Assembly (NCBI GenBank): GCA_022749755.1
Contig: CM040445.1
Span: 558,001-622,000 of the forward strand
DNA: 64,000 nt
Origin: Azadirachta indica
Taxonomy: Eukaryota > Streptophyta > Magnoliopsida > Sapindales > Meliaceae
Reading direction: 5' to 3'
Position 1 is the stretch's first letter. Every line of letters begins with the position of its first letter. Of the stretch, positions 34,156-46,424 are shown piece by piece. The notes beneath the pieces are model-generated. The model saw only the letters and a program-made list of their open reading frames with translations. It ran no database searches and was not told where the DNA came from. Position numbers and translations under genes: made by a program.

Positions 34156-36480
34156 TAAATTTATGAAAGTTAAGTTTAATTGGGTATTTTCTTACTCGCG
34201 CGAAACTCGGAGATATCAAGCATACTCTACAAATTCAAGGGCATTTAATCTTTCTTCAAAAATTCAGGGTAAATAATAATCTCCCTATAAAATTTAAGTT
34301 TCAAACTTTTATAAGGTATGTTTTAAATTTTACGTAAAAGAAAAAAATGAAATAATGCATCTAAAATATTGTAACAATGTGCATTGTAAACATGTTCTTC
34401 TTTTACAAAATTCAATTTTTTTTTTCTTTCATCTCAGAAGAGTTTACTAGTTAAATTTAGAAAAGTTATATATTTTTAAATAAATTAAAGTAAATAATAA
34501 TGTATAATTAAAAAATTATATAAGTACTATAAGAATTCAGAAGTAGTTGTGTTTAACTTGATGAATAACTAGAAAAAAATAATTAGTTTGCCTAAATTTG
34601 ATGAACATAAAATTGCTGAAATAACTAGTTAATAATATCATATTTATCGCAAGTATTTTTTTTCTTTTTAATAGACAAAAATATATCCATTTTTCATATA
34701 ATTTAATATGATCAAATTATATTATTGTGGTATATTTTATGTGATTTATTTTTTAATAATAATATCAAATTTCGTATTATATAATTTTTATATAGCAATT
34801 TCTATGCTTAGCAGTACTCTAGAAATTTCAACAACAAAACTATACACAATAAATTGTAATATTAATAGAAAAGATATGTAGATTCTTTTGAAATTAGTGT
34901 TATCAATTTTTTTTTCAAAATTACATACGAAGTACCACAATCTCAAAACAAAGTTTGTTAATAAATTTAACTATTTTAAATAATTAAATACATTTATTTT
35001 AAATTTAATGAAAATTTTAAAATAATTTATTTTTTTCTTTTTACTCCCTAAAATGTCACAATAATTTTATTTAATCTATTCTCCGAAATATTTGTATCTA
35101 ATTAATAAATAAGTACAATGCATTTTAATTTCAAAGATTTGTCTATTTTATTATTATTTCTAATGGTTTCAAAATTATCTAATTAAAATAAAATTTTTAT
35201 TAACTTCTGTAATGGTTTGGCAAAAATAAATATAATATATTTATTTAACACATACGTCAACAAAAACAAATATAATAATATTAATATTATTTAGTTCTTT
35301 ATGGTATATTAATAAATTAATACATTATAACTAAAAAATAAAATTATTTATTTCTGTATAATTTTTATTTAATTTATAAATATTTTATTAGCAACAACAA
35401 AACTACCACAATCAGCATCACTATTGTAACGAAAATAAAAAACAATATGTTCTTTTACTGTTAAAGAGATCACTGTCCAAACTATATAAGTATACCATAT
35501 TATCCATTTCTTTTATATTATTAGAATTATCATTATAATAAGCTAAGCATATCAACAAAATATTTTTTACTCATTTTTTATCTTATTTTCTAGTAATCAT
35601 ATTATGATTATATGTTAGATTAAGATAAAGATAATAGCTTGTTGAAAATAATATGTTAACTATCTTTAAGAGCTTAGTCAAATAAGTTAATGTCTAATAT
35701 ATATATTTTTTATTTTTTAATTTAAAAAACAAAGAGATAATATTAAAAAAAGAAAAAGGAATATTGCACCGAATTTCAATTCCAGCCAAACCATCTTAAA
35801 TAGCGGAGGAACATCAAATAAGATCATATACTTTATTTTATTTATGAAGCACATGCTTTCCAATACCAATATAATATGTAAAATTATATTATTTAATATG
35901 CGAATTATGAAATCAAACGTATTCCAAAATTAAAAAATCAAGATAGGTGCAAGTTTGATGTTATTTTCAAAAATTTGCACTCCTATTTTAACGAAATTTA
36001 CCTGAATTTTAAAAAAATTTACTTAATGCGATTGATAGTAGAGATTCGAACTACAAAAATATATTATATCTTATATATTATAATAAATATATATTTTTTA
36101 TTAATATTATTTAGATAAACATATTAAAATTTTTCGTATTATGTCCTTAATTGGATGTAATCAATGATAAAAATAATATTTTTTAATAAAAAAATAATTA
36201 AGATAAGGATGAACACGTATAATAGTAGTGAAGTGGGTATCATACTAGTCGTATCAAGTTGGTCAAGATATAGTAGTAGTTGTAGTCTCCACGTTCATTG
36301 ATGAAGAATCAATGGAGACAATAAAGTTGTAGACTGTTAATGGCGGCCAGTGATGACCAAATAACCCATCAAGATAAACTTTCCCTTTGAGCCCTTTTTC
36401 AGTTTTTACTAGAAGGTTTACAAAAAAGCGCGCGAATAAACCGCAAACAAACATAACAAATTGAATCATTCTTCTGTTAT
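34156..36480. other. Very AT-rich intergenic DNA upstream of UGE
   Basis: No gene, RNA or terminal repeat recognised. The last few hundred bases (36260-36670) rise in GC content and hold the UGE promoter and leader. Confidence 0.45.
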
Positions 36481-36670
36481 TCTTCTTTTTCAGTCTCTAT
36501 CTTACATCATAATTCTTATCCCCTTAGAAAACACAACTGTGTCCTTGATTTTCTCAAACACGTCACTCTTTTTTAATTTTTAATTTTTCTATTTATATTA
36601 TATTGTCTTTTCTCCTTTTGGGTTTAACAAAGGCAGCGGTCTTTCTCAAGCAGTGTGTTTTCTTTTGGCA

Positions 36671-38815
36671 ATGGCGTCTTCAGAGCTGAAAATACTGGTG
36701 ACTGGAGGAGCTGGGTTCATTGGAACACACACTGTACTTCAGCTTCTACAGAACGGTTTTAAGGTTACAATTATTGACAATCTTCATAATTCCGTATCTG
36801 AAGCTCTTGACAGAGTTAAGGAGTTGGTGGGTCCTAAGCTTGCCGGGAATCTTGATTTCCATTTGGTATTACATCCTTCAATCCCTCTGTTACCCTTCCC
36901 ATTTCAGAGATTTTTCTTTAGGGTTTTGTGAATTTTTAATTTCTTTTGTTGCAGGGTGACCTTAGAAACAAGGATGATTTGGAGAAGATTTTCTCTAAGC
37001 ACAGGTAAGTGAAAATACTTTTCTGTTTTGTTACCAACATTGTTTTAGAAATAAATTAAATCACATTTCTTTTGACAGATTTGATGCTGTGATCCATTTT
37101 GCTGCCCTTAAGGCTGTTGGGGAAAGTGTTCAACATCCTTTCAGATATTTTAACAATAATTTGGTTGGCACTATCAATTTATATGAAGCCATGGCTAAAT
37201 ATAACTGCAAGAAGGTTAGCTTTCTTTAATCATATATGTCTATATGAAGCATAAATTTAGGTTCCATAGTTTCCTGTTTATAATAATTGTTTCTGCACAT
37301 AATTTCTTGCTTTTCCTATTTGTCACATTAGTGACAGCAGTTTTGAGTGTTTATCAGTCTCTTAAAGAAGACTTTAAACTTGGACAATTTATTTGCAGCC
37401 TCAAAAATTGCTCTTGTTTTTTCACATTCTTGTTTTCTGTTTTCTGTTTTCTGTACTTTTGGTCTTCTTTCATTTCTCAAATGATTTGCTCAAGTGGATA
37501 GAGATTGAGTTTTGATTGTCATGCTGATTGTAAAACATACATAGCTTTCATTTTCTCCTGAATAAAGTCTCATGTTTTCCCCGTTACTAACTAGAGGAAT
37601 ATAATTTCTTTTTCTCCTCCAATAGTTAGTATTTTCATCTTCTGCAACTGTCTATGGACAACCTGAAAAAGTTCCTTGTGTTGAAGACTTTCAGTTAAAT
37701 GCAATGAATCCTTACGGACGGACTAAGGTATTTATCTTCTTTTGCAGTTCATGCAGTTTTATAAACCTTATGTTGTTGGAATAGCTTGTTTCAGGTTCAC
37801 ATCAAAGTAGTGTAATGCCTTCTACCTGTCTTTTCATCTTGATAGCTTTGGTGCGAACAAATGGCTTATGATATTCACAAGTCAGACCCAGAATGGAAAA
37901 TCATTTTATTGAGGTACTTCAATCCTGTTGGGGCTCATGAAAGCGGAAGACTTGGAGAAGATCCAAAGGGCATCCCAAACAATCTCATGCCCTACATACA
38001 ACAAGTAGCTGTTGGCCGATTCCCGGAGCTTAATGTATACGGTCATGATTATCCAACAAAGGATGGTACTGCGGTAGGTAACATTAATTATCTGTATTTT
38101 CTATATAGCTCTATTTTGCGTACTTGTTTCGAATGAATCTTTTATTAACTGCTAGTTGTTTTACTGAGAAGGTCCGAGACTACATTCATGTTGTGGACTT
38201 GGCAGATGGTCATATTGCTGCTCTTAAGAAGCTCTTTACAAAAGAAAACATAGGTGATCATATATATTGTTCATACTTTAGGCAACTCTTGAAGCTGATC
38301 ATATATTTTTCCTGTCCGATTTTTATAACAATCTTGCATTGGGTTCATGTATTTGAATCACTTATCTTTTAATAGGTTGTGTTGCCTATAACTTGGGGAC
38401 GGGACAGGGCAGCTCTGTTCTTGAAATGGTTGCTGCCTTTGAAAAGGCTTCCGGCAAGGTGATTTTCTTCTTCTCAACGCCCTTTCCTAAGTAGTCTCCC
38501 TCTCTCTCCTTCACACATTCATTTGCTCACACCATGCTTTTCTATTCAAAAAATGCAGAAAATCCCTATCAAATTTTGCCCCAGAAGGCCAGGCGACGCA
38601 ACAGCTGTTTGGGCTAGCACAGAAAAAGCCAAGAAAGAACTTGGTTGGAAGTAAGTCATTAATCCACACTCTCATAAGTTGCACTAGGTTTTCTTTATGT
38701 CAGTAATGGCTAGTTTTCATTTTACAGGCCGAAGTATGGTATACAGGAGATGTGCCGGGACCAATGGAACTGGGCAAAGAAGAATCCGATGGGGTACCAG
38801 TCAAAAAAGGCTTGA
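36671..38815 (+). CDS. UGE: UDP-glucose 4-epimerase
   Basis: Interconverts UDP-glucose and UDP-galactose using tightly bound NAD+, in the cytosol, feeding cell-wall and galactolipid synthesis. Nine exons: 36671-36865, 36955-37004, 37079-37214, 37626-37727, 37846-38073, 38172-38253, 38376-38458, 38559-38650 and 38728-38815. All have GT/AG borders and consistent phases, giving 351 residues, the usual plant UGE length. The Rossmann motif TGGAGFIG is at residues 11-18, the catalytic Ser lies in FSSSATVYG (about 130-138), and YGRTK gives the Tyr157/Lys161 dyad. Sugar-binding landmarks [12 protein letters not shown] and RRPGDA are present. I chose the ATG at 36671 ([13 protein letters not shown]) over one 18 bp upstream because the family starts there. 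No lesion is seen; it should be functional. The paralogue number cannot be decided from this sequence alone. Confidence 0.96.
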
Positions 38816-39581
38816 ATTATATATGTTGTGAGAAAGAAAATGAAAATATAAGTTACAATAACTACTAAGGTTCAAAACAGAACCTTTATATCTACATCTA
38901 CAGTGAAAACTCTTCTGACAATTTAGGAATACACTTATTATTGACCGGTCATTTTCTTTCTTTTTTTTCTTTGGGACTTACGTGCATTACGTTGTTTTAA
39001 ATTTATAAATAATTTAAGCTTCCAATCTACTAAATTGTTGAAAAACCAGCTGGAACTTCCATGGACGTAATAAAATGTTAATCAGAAGCAAATGGCTTCA
39101 CGTATTTTGTTGGATTGAGGAAGATGACCTACCCAAGTAGTCTATACAAAAATTATTGTTGTTAGTTACTTTATTGTTGCTTGCAATGAACAAGTCTCTA
39201 ATCTTTTATTATTTCAAGTTCTGGAAAATTAAGCCAACATTTGACTGAAAGAGAGTTGAAATATCTATTTCCATGCCACCATGTTCTTTGAAAAATAAAA
39301 TAACATAAGATACATTGTTTTTTTATTTGACCGTATTAAAAATAGTGCAGTCAGCGAGACACAAATGTTCTCCCTCCTCATCTGCTTATGAAAGCTTAAC
39401 CACCGGGGACAGAAGAAATTGTAGTGTCAAACTACTCAAAATTAACAAAGACTAGCAAGACAATTTCCTTGAAACTACATAAATGTCACCAACTCATTAT
39501 ATTTATTATTGTTATTGTAAACGACCGCTTTAAAAAAGAAAACCAAGTTGCTCTAGAGAGGGCTCCAATTTCATCAAGAAA
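38816..39581. other. UGE 3' flank and CASPL promoter region
   Basis: Intergenic, about 0.77 kb between two plus-strand genes. No separate gene seen. Confidence 0.5.
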
Positions 39582-40446
39582 ATGAAAGAAGAAAGAGATG
39601 TGTTGGTGATTGGTTGTAGTTGTAAGGCCATGGGCAGTGCTTCCCCTGCCGCGGTGGCCGGTGTATCGCCTGTGCCAGAGGCAGCAGTAGCTACTTATTT
39701 AACTCAACAACCGTTTCCAACTCCATCCCCTTTCTCTTTTTCAGTTGCCTCTACAGGGTTGAGCTCTAGACCTTCCGTTCAGTTTCCTAACCTTGTTCTT
39801 AGATTTTTGGGGCTTCTCTTCTCCTTTGTCTCTGCTCTCTCACTCTCACTGGTTGGCTCTGGCTCAACAAAGAAAGGCGGCCGACAACCTTCTTCTAGCT
39901 TCACTGCATATCCAGAGTTTCTGTAAGCCTACCTATTTTGGTTTTTAAATTTATCTATGTGGTAAAGGAATTTTAGCTGTTTCTTAATGAGATTTGTCTT
40001 CATGATGTTCATATATATAGGTACTGCTTCATAGTAAGCATTTTGGCCTGTGTATACTCATTTTCCCAGCTGTCTAAAGGTATTTGTGATATTGCCCACA
40101 GAGGCATTCTAATATCAGACATGACTTCTGACTACATAAGCTTCATCCTAGATCAGGTGGGTGGATTGGATACAACACTGGTTACCTTTTCTTTCTTTTT
40201 TAAGTTTTTAACTTCTTTGGAAAAGCCTAATTTGTCACTAACATCAACATGTGACAGTTGGTGGTTTACCTTCTTATTTCATCTTCTTCAGTGGCAATAC
40301 CAGTCATCCAAGACATTCAACAAACAGCACCATCCATCTGGAGGGCAGCCATCATCTCCACCACCATGTCCTTCTTAACTTTTCTTATCTTTGTACCTTG
40401 TACTCTTGTATCAGGCTATAAACTTTGCAAGAGAATCATCTGGTGA
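39582..40446 (+). CDS. CASP-like protein (CASPL4-type membrane protein)
   Basis: Three exons, 39582-39922, 40021-40156 and 40258-40446, with GT/AG borders, give 221 residues. CASP and CASP-like proteins are four-helix plasma-membrane scaffold proteins related to MARVEL proteins; founding members organise the Casparian strip. The N-terminal ~70 residues are Ser/Pro/Ala-rich and cytosolic. Helix 1 is around 73-93 with the typical LRF arginine (VLRFLGLLFSFVSA), helix 2 starts YCFIVSILACVYSF, the conserved Asp precedes helix 3 (ISFILDQLVVYLL), and helix 4 is TMSFLTFLIFVPCTLVSGY. The tail is short and basic (KLCKRIIW). The long N-terminal extension and tail fit the CASPL4 subgroup; that subgroup call is less certain than the family. 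Confidence 0.87.
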
Positions 40447-41007
40447 TACCTCTTCATGTTGCTTGCTTCTGTAAATCCACATCTTTCTGTCCAGAGATAA
40501 TAATATGAAAGGAAGAATGTAAAAAAAATGTTCTCTCTCTCTCTCTCTCCCTCTGATTCATTTCTTTCTGTACAGAGATCTCCTGCAATGTGTCTCCAGT
40601 AAGACAAAATGTTGGACTCAAAACAACTTTGAATGGTGGCCTATGTGCATCCTCGGCCCATAAAAGTTCCATTTAATTCTCATCAAATATCAAGTTCGGC
40701 TGCCAAGGGAGCGGGAGCAATAGCAGATGTTGATATTCCATAAATATGTTAAAATTATTATAAGCCCTCATGACAGCAAGACCAAATTACTGTAATGATA
40801 TTTCAAGCTACATAATTGTTATTCCTTACCTTAATGGAATTTCAAACTTATAAAGACATATATTCAATAAATGCTTAACCATTACAATCACTAACTGATA
40901 AAGAGATATTCTAACATGTTAATTTAACATATCTTGTGAGAGGCAGATATAACCAGGGAACTCAATCAGTTCGGCAGATATGGTATGGAAAATAAAAAAA
41001 ATATGCA
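40447..41007. other. Convergent 3' flanks of CASPL and RH47-like genes
   Basis: Short intergenic stretch with a CT dinucleotide run near 40531-40552. No gene seen. Confidence 0.5.
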
Positions 41008-42684
41008 TCACCTGACAGCTTCTAAAGCCTTTTCTTCTTCTTCGCTTACAACAAGCTTGCCCTCAGTGAACTCACAAGGCCGAATAGGAATCCCAAGCCG
41101 CTTTTGCAGCTTCTTTACAACAAATACTTCTGGCTCCTCACATATGGTTACCACAGTGCCCTTCCTGCCGAGCCGACCTGTTCGGCCAGCTCGATGTGCA
41201 TAGTGAATTGAGTCTGTAGGTAAGTCTAAATTTACCACCAGGTCACACTCAGCCACATCCAAACCCCTTGCTGAGAGTTCGTTTGTCACCAGAACTCTCA
41301 GCTCTCCATTCTTAAATTTTTTCAAGGTTGTTGATCTAGCAAGCTTGCCAAGATCCCCATGCAGCTCAGCTGCTTTTATCCCTCGAGCTTCTAGCTTGAA
41401 CACAGCATCTTTTAGCTGCTTTGTGTGGTTCATAAAGGCTATCACAGACCTGGCATCAAGTGCATGAACACACCTTCTCAATGTATCAACCTTATGTTGC
41501 AACTTTGCAACACAAAAGTAGTGTCTCAATGTGGGAGGTAATGTCAGTTCAACTGCCTGATTTGTGTTTGAGCTTGAACTAGAACTCAGCCCTGACAAAT
41601 TTACTGGTCCAGAGGGAACAGATTCAAGTGGGACAACTCTTTTTGCTTGAATAAGCAGTGGGTCATTTCCCCAGCTCCTAGCTGCTCTTATCACTGAAAA
41701 AGGCACGGTTGCAGAGACCATAATAATCTGGCGTTCAGACCTCCTGGCAAGTGAGCTTTTTTTGCTTCGCGTGAGTTTGCCCCTGATCTCCTCCCTACAT
41801 GTTCCAATATCCGGTGCATGGATTCCCGGAAATTAAAAGAAAGGAGCTCATCAATTTCATCCAATACCAGAAAACGACAACCATGAGTGTGAAGCTTCCC
41901 AGCTGCACTAATCTCTGCAATACGGCCGGGGGTCCCAACAATAATTGCTGGCTTGTTTTTCTTCAGAGCTTCTTCCTGCCTTGATCGGTTTGCACCTCCT
42001 ACAAGTTGCTGCACCACTTTCTTGTCTGAAGGTCCTAACAGCTTCTCAATCTCCCTTACAATTTGCATTCCTAGCTCTCTAGAAGGAGCCACAATTACTG
42101 CTTCAATATCTGTCTTCTTCCCAGATTCACCATCACCAGTGGAAGGTTTATTCTTCAGTGGGCCTACTTCAGACAGTATGGGAAGCAGATATGCCAAAGT
42201 CTTTCCCGAACCAGTGTAGGACTGAATCACAACATCAAGATTTTTGAGAATTGTAGGAATTTGCTGCAGACTGAACATCAGTTGGAACCTTGAAACCCTC
42301 CCTCTCTAGCCTCTCTAACAATAAAGGTGGGAGCCCAAGCTCTGAAAATGAGCTAGCTGCAAAAGGAGCTGATTCTATCTCAAGCGATTTTTTTGACCTA
42401 ACAGCTTTGATCTCATTTCTTCTAACTGCTTTCGGTTTAGTTGTGGGGACTTCAATAGCAGGACTCTGATTCTCAAGTTTGTTCACTTTATTTTTGTTTG
42501 TTGCCTCAAGCTCACTCCTGAATCCAAGGCTTGCAAGGGTAAGAGGTTCCCGATGACGACTAACTTGACTAAGGAAACGTACGCTACCATGGCACCAAGC
42601 CACCCTAGAAACAAATGATAACTTACAAAGGGGTAATGATTCCCCCACAAGGAGGAGCAATCGAGTTGAAACTAGTGCCGGCAT
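41008..42684 (-). CDS. DEAD-box ATP-dependent RNA helicase RH47-like, two apparent frameshifts
   Basis: Single-exon gene on the minus strand, about 558 codons, near the roughly 550 of Arabidopsis RH47 (At1g12770), an organelle-targeted DEAD-box helicase needed for embryo development. The N-terminus (MPALVSTRLLLLVGESL) is Ser/Arg/Leu-rich and transit-peptide-like. Motifs in order: FSELGLPPLLLERLEREGF (Q-motif region), SYTGSGKT (I), PSRELGMQ (Ia), GTPGRI (Ib), VLDEIDEL (II, DEID), VSATVPF (III), SARGLDVAECD (V), HRAGRTGRLGRKG (VI). Two single-base shifts interrupt the frame: near 42260, between DVQSAA and PTILKNLDVV (one extra base in an A run), and near 41749, between EAKKAH and ARRSERQIIMVSATV. 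Everything else is intact, so assembly errors are as likely as a pseudogene. An in-frame ATG also exists at 42720. Confidence 0.88.
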
Positions 42685-44783
42685 CTTTGGGTGAAGTTTC
42701 TTACACTGATAATTATACAATCCCTTTACAATAATACCTCGCTCCAGTATAATGTGAAAATCAGTAACAAATGAAAAGCTACCGAAACATAATGCGCATT
42801 ATTTCCCTCAAGCTGCAATTTCAAGTGCATAGAAACAAGTAAAGAAAAGTCAGCGTTAGAGTGACGGAAACATTCAATGAGCTTCTGCGAACGCAAAATG
42901 TAAAAAACAAAAAAAAAAATTGTCCAGCAAGTTAGATGCCCATTGATTTCAGAGTTTAACTCCTTCCGTCAACCATAAATGACGCAGTAAAGCTTAATCA
43001 TATAATGTTCATGGTGCGATAAAATTTTTCAGCAGCTTCCTCAACAAAAAATTTTCTTCAGAAAATCATTACCCTGATACAGGGAATCAACTCCTAACGT
43101 TCATGAAGTGGATAAAGCATAAACCCCTTTGCTGAAATGTTTAAAATTATCTCATAATTACTATTATTATCTGTTAAAAAAATATCAGAAGATAAAAGTA
43201 TTTTCACATTTGTTGAGGCATTTTGTCAAACAGTTCGAAGGCCATAGCATCAACAAATAAAAGTGCGCAGCTCCTAACTAAAACATAAAAAACTCGAAGT
43301 AAATGGAGTAACATATCAGAATCTAGGAAAAGATATTATATATACGTTGATAAGAGAGATAACAAACGAACCAGCCGTCGGGCGATTGCTTTGTTCGTTT
43401 TCTCTTGTGAAGAAAGAAATTGAAGGGGAATGGAATGGATGAATTTGGAGCTCCGGCAAAGAAAGAGAGATATAGATATTGGAAAAGATAAACGACGTCG
43501 TTTGTATGCTCTGCGAACCTGATGGAGGCACACATGATATCACATCCCTGTTTCGTTACGAGTGAAACGCATCGTTTTACACAGGAAACTCCATGGAACA
43601 ATTTTACGGACCCCGCTACCCGCAGATTTTTCTCAAAAACAAAAAAAAAATCTTATGATTGACAACAATTACTTTATTTTTTTTTTTCAAACTATCATTT
43701 AATTTTAAAAAAATAATGATATTTTAAATTATCAAAAAAACATAGAGTTGGACGATTAAACCCTTCCGTATCAAACAACCTCAACCTTCTTAATTTTATT
43801 CCAATTAAAAAATTCACCTACAAAACTCTAAGACACAGAAAATGACAACGGCGGCAACGAGTACCTAAAAAAGGAAAGTACCATCATTGCGTGAGTCTGA
43901 CCTCCCAGCTCTTATCTCGCTGCTTTCGCAGTACTTGTTACCACCGGCCGTCTCCATGAATTAGTGTTTAATTGAAGATAAAATTAAGGAGATTGGAGAC
44001 AAATTTAGAAAGATTGGGGTTATTTTATTGATATAAGTAAAATTATCTAATTTTCTATTTTTTTAATAATTTTGACGATAAAAAATACTAATATGCATTT
44101 TAAAAAATTTCTTTATAATTTTGGATAATTTTGGTACATTTTTCAAATAAATAAGACTGATGTATTACATTATTTCATTTATTATTCTATCCTATAAATT
44201 TTAATGGCAAATGCAAATATTTTTAATTTATAACGTAATTTTATTGAGACCGTGCTTGAAAACAGAAAAGAGAAAGAAATAAAAAGCATATTGAAAGGGG
44301 AAGCAATTAAACGTGCTTGGCATATTCTCACCTCCCGATTCGAAGTCTCCAGAGGTCTTGAAAGCCGTCTTATACGCAGTCGTTTCGATTCCCTTTGCAA
44401 GAAGAAAAGGAATGTGCTAAAGCAGACAGATGCACGATTATTTCCATTACCTGTTCTTTCCATTGCATTTCCAAACAGGATTTACAGGCCTTTGATTTTC
44501 CTGATCAGCAACGAGCTAGCTTCTTCGAAGGTATAAAATATTTCGTCTTTTTGCTTTGAGATTAATGCTAGGGCTGATAATTTGATTATCTTTGTTGTTG
44601 ATTTCTTAATTTCCTCTGGTTCCTAAATCTTTTTCAGCCAAAATCGGTTCTACTTGAAGCATTCTCGGCATGTTCTGGGCGTCCACAACATCAAGATGTT
44701 CAAGTAGTTTAAAAAATACACTCTCTTTATTAATTTACTGTTCATCAATTGGAGTTGTTATCATATCATCATTTTGGATACAG
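42685..44783. other. Region between RH47-like and inhibitor-2-like genes
   Basis: Contains the RH47 leader and promoter (to about 43600). A plus-strand stretch at 44250-44530 ends in AAG|GTATAA, and an acceptor TTTTTCAG lies at 44630-44638; these could be spliced leader exons of the next gene. No confident coding exon seen. Confidence 0.4.
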
Positions 44784-46424
44784 GAAACGTGTGAGTTGGA
44801 ATGAAGCAAATCTTGAGGAAATTGAGGCAAATAAACCCGTGAGGCAAAAGATAAATGAACCCAAAACACCATACCACCCAATGATTGAGGAAGATGGTAA
44901 CGATCGATATATAACTGAGTTGTCTCTGTTTCTGAAATTTGCAAAACAGATTGATTAATTTAATGGGTTTATGATCCAGTTTGTTGTTTGATTCTGTATT
45001 AGGCTGTTATTCCCGAGCATTGGATTTTGCTGATTCCGTTAGTTACACTGCGCATGCCGAAGCTATACGGAGTGCATTAAACAAAGTGGCTTTAACTGAA
45101 AGGCAGTCTACGAAATTTGGGGAATCGGTATCATCATCGTCATCTGAGGATGAGGCTGATACCAGAGAGGAAGAAGGTTCTAAAACGTAACTCTCTGTTT
45201 CAAATGTATATATGTAATATCATTTTATATCTTGACTGCGGTTCTTAATAGAGTACCAAATGTGTGGTATTGACTTTTTAATTAGTTAAGAGTTTTTTTA
45301 ATGTTACTTTTTTTTTTAAATTTTGTTTTAATTAACATTAAAAAAGAATTTTTGACAATAAAAAATTTCTTTTTAATTGAAATACTTTTAAATTTTGAGT
45401 TATTTTCAATCTTTGAGCTTGTTGAATGTTTTTAAAAGGTTATATTATTTAAAATATTTTTGTTTAAATTTAAAGATTTTATATCTTTTTATATAATATA
45501 GTCTTAAAATTTTATGTATTAAAATAATTATACAATTTTTTCTAATGATTATTTGTATTAACTAAATAATGAATATAAATTTATTAAAATTTTATTTATA
45601 AAAAATTTAATTATAAAAGTTTATCAAAAAATTATATTTAAAAAATTATACTAATTGAATCATTAATCCCTAAAATTTTGAATTGCATTTGCTTTTTTTT
45701 TTCTAACGTAATTTTTAACATTTTACTTAATTATTCACACATTCATGTTGACCCACCTACTCTTCCGCTTAACTCTCATATTTAAAGTGTGAGTTTGATT
45801 TGTCACTCGGGCTTTGTCTAAGTGGTAAGGAATCCGGCCTTCGAGCCTTGCAGTCAACAAGTCTCATGTAAACTTTCTTTTATAAAGTGAGGGTAAATAT
45901 TTCAAGTCTCATTTAGACTTCCCTCTATAAAGTGAGGGTAAATATTATTTAAAATAAGTGTAGTTATTCGAATTGTAGTATATGTGATTTTATTATAATT
46001 TTTTTTTAAAATTTTAACCTAATATTAATAGTATGTAAATATAGTATTCAAAAAAAAGAGTGTGAGTTTGACTTGAATTCATATTGATTCACGTCCTGTA
46101 ACGGATCTTTATTTTTTATATCATATTTATATGTTCTGACCTAACTTATTTCAAGATTTCAACTAATTGTGTATATGCTCATAATTTTGTGCCTCATTTA
46201 TTTATTTAGGATCTGTAAAAGAAAGGCAAGATGTGAACTTTGAAGAGCATAGAAGGGCACATTATGATGAGTTCAAGAAGGTTAAGGAATTGCGGGAAAA
46301 GGGTAACTTGCTAGATTACAAAGATGATTATTCAGAGGAAGAAGAGGTTCATGTCAGAGAAATACACATTCATGAGAGCAGTGATGACATTCTGCAAACA
46401 ATAAACATTCAGGGAAATTGGTGA
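44784..46424 (+). CDS. Protein phosphatase 1 inhibitor-2-like (IPP-2 family), first exon not found
   Basis: Exons 44784-44896, 45003-45176 and 46210-46424 join in phase. Inhibitor-2 proteins are disordered regulators that bind and block PP1 catalytic subunits. Landmarks: [18 protein letters not shown] followed by [15 protein letters not shown] (the PP1-binding N-terminal block), [13 protein letters not shown], a serine/acidic patch ([15 protein letters not shown]) and [19 protein letters not shown] (the conserved C-terminal helix block). The tail ([20 protein letters not shown]) is longer and less conserved than I expect. The first exon must end two bases into a codon. I find no ATG in that phase upstream except a weak candidate at about 44670 (MFWA with a poor GTCCAC donor). 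Either the first exon is remote or short, or the copy is a 5'-defective paralogue. Confidence 0.75.
45805..45870 (+). repeat. Possible tRNA-derived SINE head (inside intron)
   Basis: GTCTAAGTGGTAAGGAATCC resembles a polymerase III box A, and CTTCGAGCC sits where box B would start. It lies in the last intron of the inhibitor-2-like gene. It does not fold into a full tRNA by eye. Weak call. Confidence 0.3.
45868..45950 (+). repeat. Imperfect tandem duplication, about 41 bp x 2
   Basis: Two adjacent copies of CAAGTCTCAT-TA-ACTT…TATAAAGTGAGGGTAAATATT, directly after the SINE-like head. Confidence 0.7.

Noticed and set aside
43316..43601. Short minus-strand frames upstream of the helicase
   Set aside because: They overlap in three frames without homology, in a likely leader or promoter region.
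45805..45870. Functional tRNA gene
   Set aside because: No acceptor stem closure and no proper T-arm (GGTTC) could be formed.
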